From contig NZ_CP058579.1 in assembly GCF_013402875.1 (NCBI RefSeq), positions 3,410,001 to 3,474,000 on the forward strand: DNA of 64,000 nt, read 5' to 3'. This DNA comes from Halorarum salinum (GTDB taxonomy: Archaea; Halobacteriota; Halobacteria; Halobacteriales; Haloferacaceae). Made by a program: the position numbers and the translations under genes. The notes under the pieces are model-generated. The model ran no database searches. It saw only the letters and a list, made by a program, of their open reading frames with translations, and was not told the DNA's origin. This document shows, in pieces, positions 8,210 through 17,247 of the stretch (within the stretch, counting starts at the first letter, position 1; each line of letters begins with the position of its first letter).

Positions 8210-9190
8210 TCAGCGATATCCGAGATCGCGAAGGTGTTCTTCGACCTCAATCGTTGTTTGCTCCTCAAAATCAATGTCAGGCTCCCGCGTATGCTCGTCC
8301 GTTGCAGTCGTCTCAACCCATGGCACTCTCCGGACGACTGGATGTGGGAATCCCTCCGGATGCCCATATGCGTGCCACTCACCAAACGCTTCACCGTGGT
8401 CCGACGTGATGACGACCTTCCCTGCGTCGATGTTCTCCAAGAGTTCTTCCACGTCATCGAGCACCCATCTAAGCGTCTCCAGATAGTCATTGTATACGTC
8501 TTCACAGGACGCCCTTCCTTCCTGAAGTAGTTCGTATCCTCGCTCCTCGCGTTCGGTCGCTTTCCGCCCCTCTCTAAACGCTGTGCCGACGTACGGCAGG
8601 TGCGGCTGAGTATAGTGCGTTATGATCCGCTCAGAATTGCCGCGCCGTCCTACTTCAATTGTGTAATCGGTCATCGGTTCTGGTAGGACTGACCCGTACG
8701 TCTCGTCGTGGTATGTCTCCCAGACAGCGATATGAGACTGGAACTCGTATTCGTAGACGACCGACCACGACGCGAGGTCGAGTGGTGTAGTGTTGTTCGC
8801 GGGTGGGAAGTGACGGCCGGCAAGGACGGCGTCACTATACCCGTTTCCGGAGATGTACGTCGTGCCTTTGATTTCCTCCTTCCAGGACTCAGTGAACGTG
8901 TTCGCTATCCATTCCGCTGATTGGCTTCCGACAGACCACTTGCTCTCTACCTCCTCGATGAAATCGTACTCGTCAGCCACCTCCCTAAGCGCATCGACGC
9001 GACAGGCGTCTAGCACGAGAAGCACGTCCCAATCGAACTCGTAGATGCCTTCTCCGACCGGCCAACGAGACGTAATCGCGTACCAAACAGTGAGATAGAC
9101 CGTGAATACAAGATATAGTGGAGCCTTGCTCGGTTGTTCCCGAAGGTGCTCCACCATCTCCGAGAACCAATCACCGAAAGTGACGCTCAT
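8210..9190 (-). CDS. alkaline-phosphatase-superfamily (sulfatase-like) protein, membrane-anchored
   Basis: 326 residues from ATG 9190 (a GTG one codon earlier is less likely). One hydrophobic segment near residues 23-40 (APLYLVFTVYLTVWYAITS) should anchor it. Metal-site motifs of the superfamily are present: WDVLLVLDACRVDALREV near residue 55 and VITSDHGEAFGEWHAYGHPE near residue 270. The usual nucleophile region reads WSVGSQSAEWIANTF, without C-x-P-x-R, so it is not a classical formylglycine sulfatase. It ends in LRDLGYR, a tail shared with the two other such proteins nearby. In haloarchaea these genes cluster with surface-glycan loci, so a role in adding or removing a phospho- or sulfo-group is plausible but unproven. 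Confidence 0.7.
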   Translation of the reverse strand: MSVTFGDWFSEMVEHLREQPSKAPLYLVFTVYLTVWYAITSRWPVGEGIYEFDWDVLLVLDACRVDALREVADEYDFIEEVESKWSVGSQSAEWIANTFTESWKEEIKGTTYISGNGYSDAVLAGRHFPPANNTTPLDLASWSVVYEYEFQSHIAVWETYHDETYGSVLPEPMTDYTIEVGRRGNSERIITHYTQPHLPYVGTAFREGRKATEREERGYELLQEGRASCEDVYNDYLETLRWVLDDVEELLENIDAGKVVITSDHGEAFGEWHAYGHPEGFPHPVVRRVPWVETTATDEHTREPDIDFEEQTTIEVEEHLRDLGYR

Positions 9191-9250
9191 CACATGTGCG
9201 TAACCAGTATCGTATTAAGAATTCTGTGATGTAGACACCACTTCCCGAGG

Positions 9251-10630
9251 TTAGAGATACCCAAGTTCCTCGAGTTGGGATTCGACATCATCTGTGAGTT
9301 CTTGCGTCCGTCTGTTTTCCTTCAGGTCCGCTATATCGACTGAGAAAACGTCGGTCGCTTCTGCCGGAATATCACCGACATTGATCTCGGCTTTCGAACC
9401 GTACCCACCGTCCCGACGTTCGAAGCGGTAGGCAGCACCGAGTGAGTCCCAGACATATTTCACTTCGTCGAGATATATGCATCTCGAAGACCGGTTCCAG
9501 TACTCTAATTGCTCGTGGTCAGTCGGTGGGTGTGCAACTCCAAGGCCTGCGACTTCCGCGGCCAGCGGTCGTTTTCTTTCGAAAGATTTCTCAGTCGCAA
9601 TTGCCGTTATGAGCTGTCCAAGATCAAGATGCGAGATATACTCAGACTCATTGATATCCAGCGTCGCGTTGACCACTTCGAGAGGGACATGTAGGAGTGG
9701 TTCGGTCATATCAGGCGTCACGTGACCGAAATACTGGTCCTGTTCGTCATCGCCGAGCTGTTCACCGTGGTCTGCGGTGACCACAACGGCCGTATCCTTG
9801 TCTACCGACTCGCAAAACTCAGCCACTCGACGCGATATATACTCCACTGCTGCCGAATATAGCTCACGATAAGCCTCTATTTCCCGGGTATGTTCGTCAA
9901 TAGTTCCATCCATGTTCATCCGAAGTGCGTTCAGGTTTGGCGTTATTCTTCGGCTCCGATCAGAAAGCAGCGATTGGTCGTACCCGTGGACATTCGTCAA
10001 CGGTCCATGAGCGTCCATGACGTTAACAAAGAGAAACGTAGAGTCATCAGACCGATTCAGTTCGCGCTTTGCGCGCTTCAGAATTCTGCTGCAACCGTCG
10101 TCAAACGGCTTCGCCACAGGGAGTTTCCGGAATAGATTCTCAGATTGGGAGCGAACACCATTGGCGATGCTCTTTGCGGGATGGTCGTGAACGAGACATG
10201 AACGAAGGAACTCGAAATACCGTTTGAACCCATTCATATCTGATTCATGCCAGAACTTCGAGGGAGACAACCCATCGGGGTGCGGCATTGAGGACGTAAT
10301 ATGGAAGAAGTCGTCGAACAACTCATCGAATCCGAAGATGGGGCTGGCGTACGGGTTTGCACTGATCCCTACGGTTCGATAGTCGCCCAGTTCCTGCAGA
10401 AACGTCTCCTCCGGATCTAGTGTGTCTAACTCCGGGGTTGCGGTGAGAAACCCGTGTCGGTGCGGGAGTGATCCGGTAAACATGCTCGCGTGGCTCGAAA
10501 CGCTCCACGTGCTTGCAGTCCGACACTCGTCGAACGAGTGGTCAGATCGGGCTTTGAGCCGAGTTCCGTACTGTTCGAAGTAGTCGTGTCGTACTGTATC
10601 GAGACAGATTAGCACGACATTCCGAGTCAT
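9251..10630 (-). CDS. sulfatase family protein (Ser at the nucleophile position)
   Basis: 459 residues. The N-terminal motif VVLICLDTVRHDYFEQYG supplies metal ligands. The nucleophile region reads TASTWSVSSHASMFTGSLPH; where sulfatases have Cys/Ser-x-P-x-R, here a Ser (or the neighbouring Thr-Trp-Ser) precedes S-H-A-S-M-F-T-G. VVVTADHGEQLGDDEQDQYF provides the remaining metal site. No signal peptide is obvious. The tail is QLEELGYL. A Ser/Thr nucleophile is also found in phosphotransferases of this superfamily, so the protein may transfer or hydrolyse a phosphate group on surface glycans rather than sulfate. It lies downstream of no obvious partner and is divergent from the GT4 gene at 10774. 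Confidence 0.75.
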   Translation of the reverse strand: MTRNVVLICLDTVRHDYFEQYGTRLKARSDHSFDECRTASTWSVSSHASMFTGSLPHRHGFLTATPELDTLDPEETFLQELGDYRTVGISANPYASPIFGFDELFDDFFHITSSMPHPDGLSPSKFWHESDMNGFKRYFEFLRSCLVHDHPAKSIANGVRSQSENLFRKLPVAKPFDDGCSRILKRAKRELNRSDDSTFLFVNVMDAHGPLTNVHGYDQSLLSDRSRRITPNLNALRMNMDGTIDEHTREIEAYRELYSAAVEYISRRVAEFCESVDKDTAVVVTADHGEQLGDDEQDQYFGHVTPDMTEPLLHVPLEVVNATLDINESEYISHLDLGQLITAIATEKSFERKRPLAAEVAGLGVAHPPTDHEQLEYWNRSSRCIYLDEVKYVWDSLGAAYRFERRDGGYGSKAEINVGDIPAEATDVFSVDIADLKENRRTQELTDDVESQLEELGYL

Positions 10631-10773
10631 TGATTAGAAGTTTCGGGAGGACGTTAAGTAGGTAGCGGTGGAAAGCGACCCAATTAGTTCGAAGCTTTCT
10701 TTCTCGACTACATACTAATCATTCTCGTGGGCTTCCGTGATACCTTTGGCAACGTGTGCAACATGAGTAGACA

Positions 10774-11979
10774 ATGAGTTGTGGTGACGATCTGTTCGAG
10801 AATCTGGCTATCGCGCACTGGGGTGAACACGTCAATGGTGGTGGGGATAGAGTTGCATGGGAACTGGCCCGTGTGTTCGAAAATGCACCGTTGTACGTCG
10901 GCTGGCAAGACGAGAGCATCGAACCGAACGACATCGAAACTGAACAGGTAATCAGCAGTCGACTACTTGAGTGGGCACTCCGAAGAGGTGGCGCTCTCCG
11001 CATGTTCGCACACCTCCTCGGTTGGCAAAAGGCCGAACCGCTTCGTGACTACGACGTTCTCGTCACGAGTGGCAACGAACCACTGTTCTATGTGCCGCCG
11101 ACTGAGCAAGTGTGGGTTTCCTACGTCCACCATACGAACCGCCGGCAGTCCGACCAGATCGACGAAGTGGAAGACGGACTCTTGGGTTCGCTCAAACTCC
11201 TGTTCTACTATCTCGTTCGCGTTGCATTCGACCACAACACGCACAAGCCGGACCTGTTCCTGGCGAACTCGGAGCAAGTCAAACGCCGGATGATCCGATA
11301 CTGGGGCGTCCCAGAAGAGAAAATCGACGTCGTCTATCCACCTGTCGACACGGACGCCTACTCGCCCGATGACGCCGAGACCGGCGACTACTACCTCACG
11401 CTCTCACGACTGGACTGGCACAAGAACGTTGGCGAAATTGTCAAGGGGTTCAACGAACTTTCAGACGCAACGCTCGTCGTTGCCGGTGACGGCCCGGACC
11501 GGGCCAAACTTGAGGCGATGGCCGGCACCAACATTGAATTCCGTGGCTACGTCAGCGAAGAGGAGAAGAAGGAGTTGCTCGCTGGTGCGAAAGCTTTCAT
11601 CTTTAACGGTAGAGACGAGGACTTCGGGATATCGCCCGTCGAAGCGCTCGCTGCTGGTACTCCACTGCTCGGCGTTAGGGAGGGGATGACCCAGTATCAG
11701 GTGATCGACGGGAAAAATGGGTACGCGCACGTTCGTGATGGTGAAACTGGTCGATCCATCTCCGAGGCAGTTCACGAGCTCGAAGCGGAGGGTGTCCAGT
11801 GGAACGATGATGAGATCGCAACGTTCGCTGATCGATTCTCCGTCAAGTTGTTCCACGTCCGGATCAATGAAGCTGTCAGGAAGGCAATCGATTCTGCAGA
11901 CACCACGCCAGAGTGGTATAACGATCTCCTACACGAGTTATCGACTCAGCCCGTGGAACGGGGATATACCGACGAATGA
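10774..11979 (+). CDS. GT4 family glycosyltransferase
   Basis: 401 residues with a GT-B fold. The N-terminal half has NGGGDRVAWELARVF (acceptor-side glycine loop) and WVSYVHHTNRRQSDQ. The C-terminal half starts near ANSEQVKRRMIRYWGVPEEK, with LSRLDWHKNVGEIVKGF and the nucleotide-sugar E-x7-E motif in DFGISPVEALAAGTPLLGVR. No membrane segment is seen, so it would act on the cytosolic face. It is the only plus-strand gene in the middle of this cluster, with a 143-base divergent region upstream of it. Composition is nearer the genome norm than its right-hand neighbours. Sugar donor and acceptor are unknown. Confidence 0.85.
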   Translation: MSCGDDLFENLAIAHWGEHVNGGGDRVAWELARVFENAPLYVGWQDESIEPNDIETEQVISSRLLEWALRRGGALRMFAHLLGWQKAEPLRDYDVLVTSGNEPLFYVPPTEQVWVSYVHHTNRRQSDQIDEVEDGLLGSLKLLFYYLVRVAFDHNTHKPDLFLANSEQVKRRMIRYWGVPEEKIDVVYPPVDTDAYSPDDAETGDYYLTLSRLDWHKNVGEIVKGFNELSDATLVVAGDGPDRAKLEAMAGTNIEFRGYVSEEEKKELLAGAKAFIFNGRDEDFGISPVEALAAGTPLLGVREGMTQYQVIDGKNGYAHVRDGETGRSISEAVHELEAEGVQWNDDEIATFADRFSVKLFHVRINEAVRKAIDSADTTPEWYNDLLHELSTQPVERGYTDE

Positions 11980-12015
11980 GTTCATGGAATCGTGGCCCCA
12001 CCGGACAAAGTTCCT

Positions 12016-12960
12016 CTACCGGATGTAGTTTTTAGCCAACGTCAAAAGTTGTCCGTTCCTGTCAATACCCAATAGTGCAATCACGAACATCGCCCACGAA
12101 ATCGGTCTCACTGGGTATCGGAGAATTGCGAGGGCCAGGTGTTGTAGAGCTTTCCAGCGATTTCCGTTTGATTCGTAGTCACGACCGATGACGTGGTGGT
12201 GGTAGGACAAGACTCGAGTCCTTGTGAGGAAGTCTTGATTGGCTACACGCTCCCGAACCTTCTCAAATACGGTCAAATCTCCCTGGATTCGACTGTCAAA
12301 GTTCTTTGAAATGCTGTCTGACTGCTCGCGTTTCTCAACAAGTAGGTCATCTACGTATCCAACGTCATAGTGCTCCGTGATTCGAATCCACAGGTCGTAG
12401 TCTTGTCTGCTTGAAAGCGAAGAATCGAATACCCCAACGCTGTCTAAACACTCTCGCCGAATCATCACCGTTGACGTCGGGTGGATACGGTCTCGCTCCA
12501 ACTCCTTCAGGTATATGTCCCCCGCTTCTTCTGGATGTCGCACCCACTCGGTTCCGTCAATCTCTTTTTGTACGAAGCCCGTATAGACCAATCCGAGTTC
12601 CTCGTTGCTCTCCTCAAACACGGCATACTGTTTTTCCAGCTTCGTCGGATGCCACACGTCATCTGCGTCCAGAAAAGCGATGTAAGTGCCGTGAGAAGCC
12701 TCAATACCCGTGTTTCGAGCTTCCGCTGCACCTTCGTTCACGTCGTGGACAATCAATCGTGCCCAGTCCCCGTACCGGTCAACGATTGGTTGGATATTTG
12801 TATCAGAGTTGTCGTCTACAACGATAGCTTCGAAATTGTTGAATGTCTGGGCGCGGACGCTGTCGAGTGCTTCGGTGAGGAGATCCGGTTGTTCGTAAAC
12901 TGGAATGACGATGCTTACTCCGAGGAAATTCAACGAACCGCTACCTAACTCTGTATTCAT
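12016..12960 (-). CDS. GT2 family glycosyltransferase
   Basis: 314 residues. GT-A core motifs: VSIVIPVYEQPDLLTEALDS at the N-terminus, AIVVDDNSDTNIQPIVDRYG, the donor-binding GAAEARNTGIEASHGTYIAF and the metal-binding LDADDVWHPTKLEKQY. A conserved acceptor segment SSLSSRQDYDLWIRITEHYD follows near residue 185. A weakly hydrophobic C-terminal stretch (PISWAMFVIALLGI) may associate with the membrane. Its stop lies 37 bases beyond the convergent GT4 gene. Codon use is more AT-rich than the flanking genome. The sugar transferred cannot be told from sequence. Confidence 0.85.
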   Translation of the reverse strand: MNTELGSGSLNFLGVSIVIPVYEQPDLLTEALDSVRAQTFNNFEAIVVDDNSDTNIQPIVDRYGDWARLIVHDVNEGAAEARNTGIEASHGTYIAFLDADDVWHPTKLEKQYAVFEESNEELGLVYTGFVQKEIDGTEWVRHPEEAGDIYLKELERDRIHPTSTVMIRRECLDSVGVFDSSLSSRQDYDLWIRITEHYDVGYVDDLLVEKREQSDSISKNFDSRIQGDLTVFEKVRERVANQDFLTRTRVLSYHHHVIGRDYESNGNRWKALQHLALAILRYPVRPISWAMFVIALLGIDRNGQLLTLAKNYIR

Positions 12961-13049
12961 TTAAAGCTCCAACTGATCAGATGGGTCTTCTCCACATAAT
13001 CAAGCGGCAGTACATTAGTTGAATACATTCCGGACATATTGACTACTAT

Positions 13050-14303
13050 CTATCTATATCCAAGATTCTCTAGGCGGCGTCGACGCTCAGCTTCTTCGAT
13101 ACCGATTGCATCACCTTTTGAATTCCGACACTCTGGTGAATTGAGTTTTTTGGCAAAATCCTTCCCATCTTCTGAAACCTCGCCATATTCGTCCTCGCTA
13201 CCGTCTCGTCGTATGAGGTATACACCGTCATTCTCTTTCAGGCGTTTGACCGTGTTCGAAACACTCACGACGTGCCGACCTGACTCCTCGCTGAGTGGGG
13301 TCGTGTGTTCTGGCGGATCAAGCGAGTGAGTTTCGAGCACGTCGGCGACGGTAGCTATTATGTCGCCATGGCCGACTACGTGGTTGAATACGTCGCCAGC
13401 GTCCTCTTGACCCGGATACTTCACCCAGAGAGGAGTGTGAACAGCCTCGTCATAGGGGTCGATATCCCAGGTATGGAACAGTTGGCCGTGTTCGCCGAAA
13501 TACTCGCCGTGATCAGAGACGACTACAATTAGCGCGTCATCATACCAATGCTGTTTTTTCATCCAGCTGAGTAAGTTCGAGAAGTATCTGTCGTAGTAGC
13601 GTACATTGGCGTCATAGAGCTCACGAGAAAGTCTGAGTTCACTCTCAGTGAGCGCACTGGCATCAGCGGCAGAAATTCGGTCTCTGATGTCTTCTAGCTC
13701 CTCAAGACTGGGTACGTCCTCCGGTGGGTCGATAGCCGTTTCAGGATGGTACGGTAAGTGGGGATCCATCCAATGACCCCAGATGAACTCGTTAGACTCG
13801 CCCTCAAGGGCGTTCTTAACCAATTTTGTCATCCCGTCAGCGGGCACGGAGGATAACGGGAGGGGGTCACGAAGATAGCGATTGTAGACGGTTTTCGCTA
13901 TCATCGACTCACGAACCACGGTGATTTTTTGTAATCGTCTCGCGACGCGGTCAACGAAGGAGATACCGCCTTTTCCGTCTATAGAGGGATTCTCATCGAA
14001 ATATGTAAATCCCTGGGCATAACCTCGGTCTTCGCGTAGGTATCCATTGTTCCCGTAGCCAGTTGACTCTCCGGGGATACCCTCAGCTAACGTGGTAGCG
14101 TCAGTTGGAATTTTTCCGTTGCCCTCAGGGTGAGTGCCGGCGATGATTCCCGGAAATGCAAACGGAGTCGCGACACCGTATGAATAGGCATTTTCGAATT
14201 TTGTATAATCTTTCTCAAGAATATTGAGTGACTCGCTTAGGCAATCAGGGGTTGCTCTATCTGCCCGGAGTGAGTCAACCGTGAGAAGAATCACGGAGTT
14301 CAT
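13050..14303 (-). CDS. sulfatase family protein with an atypical nucleophile region
   Basis: 417 residues from ATG 14303; the frame extends 38 codons upstream but the family N-terminus begins exactly at MNSVILLTVDSLRADRATPD, so the shorter start is chosen. Metal motifs: LTVDSLRAD and IVVVSDHGEYFGEHGQLFHT. The nucleophile region reads YGVATPFAFPGIIAGTHPEG. By eye the position that is Cys, Ser or Thr in relatives aligns with the Ala in FAFPG, so activity is doubtful or uses another residue. Tail: RRRLENLGYR, shared with the two other family members here. The presumed setting is a cytosolic or peripheral enzyme acting on glycan intermediates; no signal peptide is visible. Confidence 0.75.
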   Translation of the reverse strand: MNSVILLTVDSLRADRATPDCLSESLNILEKDYTKFENAYSYGVATPFAFPGIIAGTHPEGNGKIPTDATTLAEGIPGESTGYGNNGYLREDRGYAQGFTYFDENPSIDGKGGISFVDRVARRLQKITVVRESMIAKTVYNRYLRDPLPLSSVPADGMTKLVKNALEGESNEFIWGHWMDPHLPYHPETAIDPPEDVPSLEELEDIRDRISAADASALTESELRLSRELYDANVRYYDRYFSNLLSWMKKQHWYDDALIVVVSDHGEYFGEHGQLFHTWDIDPYDEAVHTPLWVKYPGQEDAGDVFNHVVGHGDIIATVADVLETHSLDPPEHTTPLSEESGRHVVSVSNTVKRLKENDGVYLIRRDGSEDEYGEVSEDGKDFAKKLNSPECRNSKGDAIGIEEAERRRRLENLGYR

Positions 14304-14541
14304 TGATACGGGTAAAGTTTGGCCCGGTCTAACAATTTTCGGTTCGCATCCGAGATGATTAGAAGAAGCTGTATGGTGTAAAGGTTCCAGAATTGTGTGC
14401 GTCCATGAGAATTGCATTGTGTCGGATTGAAGTGTTACAGAGATTTTTACTGCCAGATATAGTTTGTAGACATAGAACCAAGGTCAATTAGCGCCAACAG
14501 GCTATATACTCGGTGCAGAGCAACATAACTACCTGATCGCC
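14304..14541. other. AT-rich intergenic region, 238 bases
   Basis: No gene seen. It holds the upstream region of the sulfatase-like gene and the 3' flank of the GT4 gene. Markedly AT-rich relative to the rest of the window, in keeping with foreign origin of this part of the cluster. Confidence 0.4.
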
Positions 14542-15732
14542 TTACTTCAAAGTCTGGGTCGCCTGGAAAGTGTTTTCTAGTTTGCACACCTCTTTTTTGA
14601 TATTGAACTCTCTCGTAATTTTTCTAGATGCTGACTCCGCGTATGCATTCCATTTAAATTCGTCTTGTAGCAACTTAAGTAGAGCATCGGCTAATGCTTC
14701 CGCATTCTCTGGTTCAGTCAGAAGACCGTTTTGGCCGTGGTCAACCAATTCAGGAATTCCTGAAATAGATGTTGACACTGGTGGTGTCTTCATCGCCATT
14801 GCCTCCATGAGAGAAACAGGTATTCCATCTCTATCTCCTGAATTTGGAATTATACACGGTAATAAGTAACATCGGGCTTCGTCTAGCTCTATAATCAACC
14901 TTTGATCAGTAACCTTGTTTAGAAAGTCTACATTTTCCCCGATCCCGAGCTGTTCTACCTTTCGAATGAGTTCATCCTCCATTTCACCCGATCCAATGAT
15001 ATGGTATTCTAGTTCCGGTATCTCATCCGAAACCATTTCAACTGCCTCGAGCGCATATGGCAATCCTTTCTTCTCAACAAAGCGTGAGATTGTCAGAACC
15101 CTGTTTTGCTGTGAAGATTGTGTTGAGGCGAATTTCTCCGGTCGAATTCCAGCATGTATGACGTCTATCGGAGTATTCGATGTAAACCGATCTTGAATAT
15201 AACGTTTATTGTATTCTGAAATCGTCACAATTCTATCGGACTGTTGTAGTAATTGTTTGGTATATGTGCCAATCGGTTCCTTATAGAGATCGTATGCGTG
15301 GGTTGTTATCGTAAATGGCTCATTATAGTAATTTGACGCATATAATGCTCCGAATTTTGAAATAGTCGCGAAATGTGAATGGAAGTGTTCAGGATCCCAC
15401 TTAAGTGAATCCACGAATTCAATGCATTGCTTTGCTCGAAAGAAGTTTGCGGCATGGTCCAGTGGGGAGGCATAATAGAAGGAATCTTTGAACATTTGAA
15501 GATTCCACACTTTTTTGGAAAGAAGCTGTGTGATATCTTTATATGTTGGAGTCTTTACGTATGATATTGGAACGTTTAATTCGTCAAATTCATTGTGTTC
15601 AATTTTGCATTCTGGCTTCTGCAGAGCACATACCGCAACGTTATGGCCAAGTTGACTCAGTTCATAAATTTCGTTGAGGATAAAGCTCTCAGAGAGTTTC
15701 GGAAAATCATCAACATAATATACGATGTTCAT
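14542..15732 (-). CDS. GT4 family glycosyltransferase (colanic-acid-type), AT-rich
   Basis: 396 residues, GT-B fold. N-terminus YYVDDFPKLSESFILNEIYE matches the group of transferases that begin with F-P-x-x-S-E-T/S-F. Further motifs: FHSHFATISKFGALYAS, ITTHAYDLYKEPIGTY, VLTISRFVEKKGLPYALEA and the donor-site E-x7-E in RDGIPVSLMEAMAMKTPPV. It is Lys/Asn/Ile-rich and AT-rich, unlike the acidic GC-rich style of this genome, which points to horizontal transfer. It follows the pyruvyltransferase-family gene in the same direction and probably belongs to the same transcript. Specificity is unknown. Confidence 0.85.
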   Translation of the reverse strand: MNIVYYVDDFPKLSESFILNEIYELSQLGHNVAVCALQKPECKIEHNEFDELNVPISYVKTPTYKDITQLLSKKVWNLQMFKDSFYYASPLDHAANFFRAKQCIEFVDSLKWDPEHFHSHFATISKFGALYASNYYNEPFTITTHAYDLYKEPIGTYTKQLLQQSDRIVTISEYNKRYIQDRFTSNTPIDVIHAGIRPEKFASTQSSQQNRVLTISRFVEKKGLPYALEAVEMVSDEIPELEYHIIGSGEMEDELIRKVEQLGIGENVDFLNKVTDQRLIIELDEARCYLLPCIIPNSGDRDGIPVSLMEAMAMKTPPVSTSISGIPELVDHGQNGLLTEPENAEALADALLKLLQDEFKWNAYAESASRKITREFNIKKEVCKLENTFQATQTLK

Positions 15733-15830
15733 CTTGGGTATCTATTTATGGTGAGTTCATATATAAGGGACGGAATTATCTCAGTCATCACGAAGCCCAT
15801 AGGTTGATTTAGGATTAGATTCGCGAATTG

Positions 15831-17093
15831 CTAATTCAGATTCAAGTAGTCATGGATAACCTTTGCACTCTTTTTCGATTTGTCTCGAATATTAGGCAGA
15901 TTTGCTTCAATACTATCAGATATTACCCCACGGTTGCTGAGGGCATGCTCAACGGTCTTATATAACTCGTCTGGGGCAAGTCCATCAATATCGAGATAGT
16001 ACTCACTCATCTCAAATTGCGACATTAGCTCCTCAGTTTTAAACTGGTAGCCGATCGCGACAAATGGAGTGCCAGCCAGTATTGAGAGAATATTTGAGTG
16101 CATTCGAGTACCAATGTGGCAGTCAACAGTCTCATAGACTCCTACAAGTTGCTGAGGCGTATATTCCCCGGATAAGATATGCGTTTGTTCAATATTCGTA
16201 TCGTTCATCCGGTTTATTACTTGCTGTGCCGCAACACGGTCATCAGTATGGTAGCCAGCAAACCCTGTACAGGTAGACGCAAAGAGAATATCTGCGGAAC
16301 GATCCTCAATGAGCCTGTCCGCAACGTCAGCCACGGCCTGCATGTACTGGTTTTCCCCTCCTTCAGACTCAAAATGAGACCAGTTTCGGACTGATATGCT
16401 TACAACTGGCCCTGAGTCCGAATAAACCGGTTGATATTCTTCTCCAATTTTCTGTTCAATCGGCTTGTCCCCTTGGTTTAATGGCATCGAGAATGCTGCA
16501 TCAGTGAGTGCGTGAATAGGCGTCTCATTGACACCTAAAGCCTCCAGATTCCTTTTCGATTTCTCGTCTCTTGTTGTGATTAAATCAACGCTATTTAGCA
16601 CGCGTCGTGCGAGTCTATTATACGGTTTTCGGTCAAAAGGACCGAGGCTCTGAGCATAGAGAACAACTGGTTTCTCAAGAAGTTTCCCGAGCCAAAGTTC
16701 GGCAAGAACTCCTATTTTTGTCGGGAAGTAAATGTCCGTAATATATTGTCCACCGGTTGAGATGATGAGGTCCGCGTCATAGTATGGCTGTAGATCAAGT
16801 CTATCAATCATAATCGAGATAAATGGAAGTTTGTGGCCATGACGTTGAAGGGCTGCATCAAGTAGAATTGACGCGATCACGCCATTCTTTGGTAAATTGA
16901 AAACTTCAAATGGGACAAGACGCTGTGGAACAGCGTCTACGCCATGGATAAGATTGGCTGCATCCGGATACTCCGTCATAACGGTAATTGATGCATCCGG
17001 AAATTGCTCTTTGAGCGTTGCCAGTTCCCCTTCCAAAATAGCGGCATCTCCACGGTTTGATGCGCAATGATAGTCTGTTATGAGGATATCCAT
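15831..17093 (-). CDS. polysaccharide pyruvyl transferase family protein
   Basis: 420 residues from ATG 17093, where the domain begins (MDILITDYHCASNRGDAAIL). A GTG at 17126 would add 11 residues. The N-x-G-D motif typical of the family is present as SNRGDAAILEGEL. Later come LIISTGGQYITDIYF, LYAQSLGPFDRKPYNRLARR, ITTRDEKSKRNLEALG and the C-terminal ETVDCHIGTRMHSNILSILA with H-x-x-x-R-x-H, all matching the PS_pyruv_trans domain (CsaB/WcaK group). Such enzymes add ketal-linked pyruvate from phosphoenolpyruvate to sugars, giving the glycan a negative charge. AT-rich like its neighbours. Substrate is inferred to be a surface-glycan sugar. Confidence 0.85.
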   Translation of the reverse strand: MDILITDYHCASNRGDAAILEGELATLKEQFPDASITVMTEYPDAANLIHGVDAVPQRLVPFEVFNLPKNGVIASILLDAALQRHGHKLPFISIMIDRLDLQPYYDADLIISTGGQYITDIYFPTKIGVLAELWLGKLLEKPVVLYAQSLGPFDRKPYNRLARRVLNSVDLITTRDEKSKRNLEALGVNETPIHALTDAAFSMPLNQGDKPIEQKIGEEYQPVYSDSGPVVSISVRNWSHFESEGGENQYMQAVADVADRLIEDRSADILFASTCTGFAGYHTDDRVAAQQVINRMNDTNIEQTHILSGEYTPQQLVGVYETVDCHIGTRMHSNILSILAGTPFVAIGYQFKTEELMSQFEMSEYYLDIDGLAPDELYKTVEHALSNRGVISDSIEANLPNIRDKSKKSAKVIHDYLNLN

Positions 17094-17126
17094 TTCAGGG
17101 TACTGTGATCGTTTTTCAAGACTCAC

Positions 17127-17247
17127 TAATAAGATTGTCTTCTACTCAGAATCATCTTCCAAACGGACCCCATGAGCTAATATTTATGAGCGATGTTTAA
17201 GTATCCCATACAAATATTTAGGTTAATTGCTAACTAAGTATGTAGAT
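17127..17247. other. AT-rich intergenic spacer
   Basis: 121 bases with the sequence CTTATTAGTG (minus strand, about 17125-17134) as a possible TATA-like element for the pyruvyltransferase-family gene. Nothing else recognisable. Confidence 0.3.

Noticed and set aside
12370-12400. tRNA T-loop-like GATTCGAATCC
   Set aside because: It lies inside the GT2 gene and no acceptor, D or anticodon arms can be folded around it.
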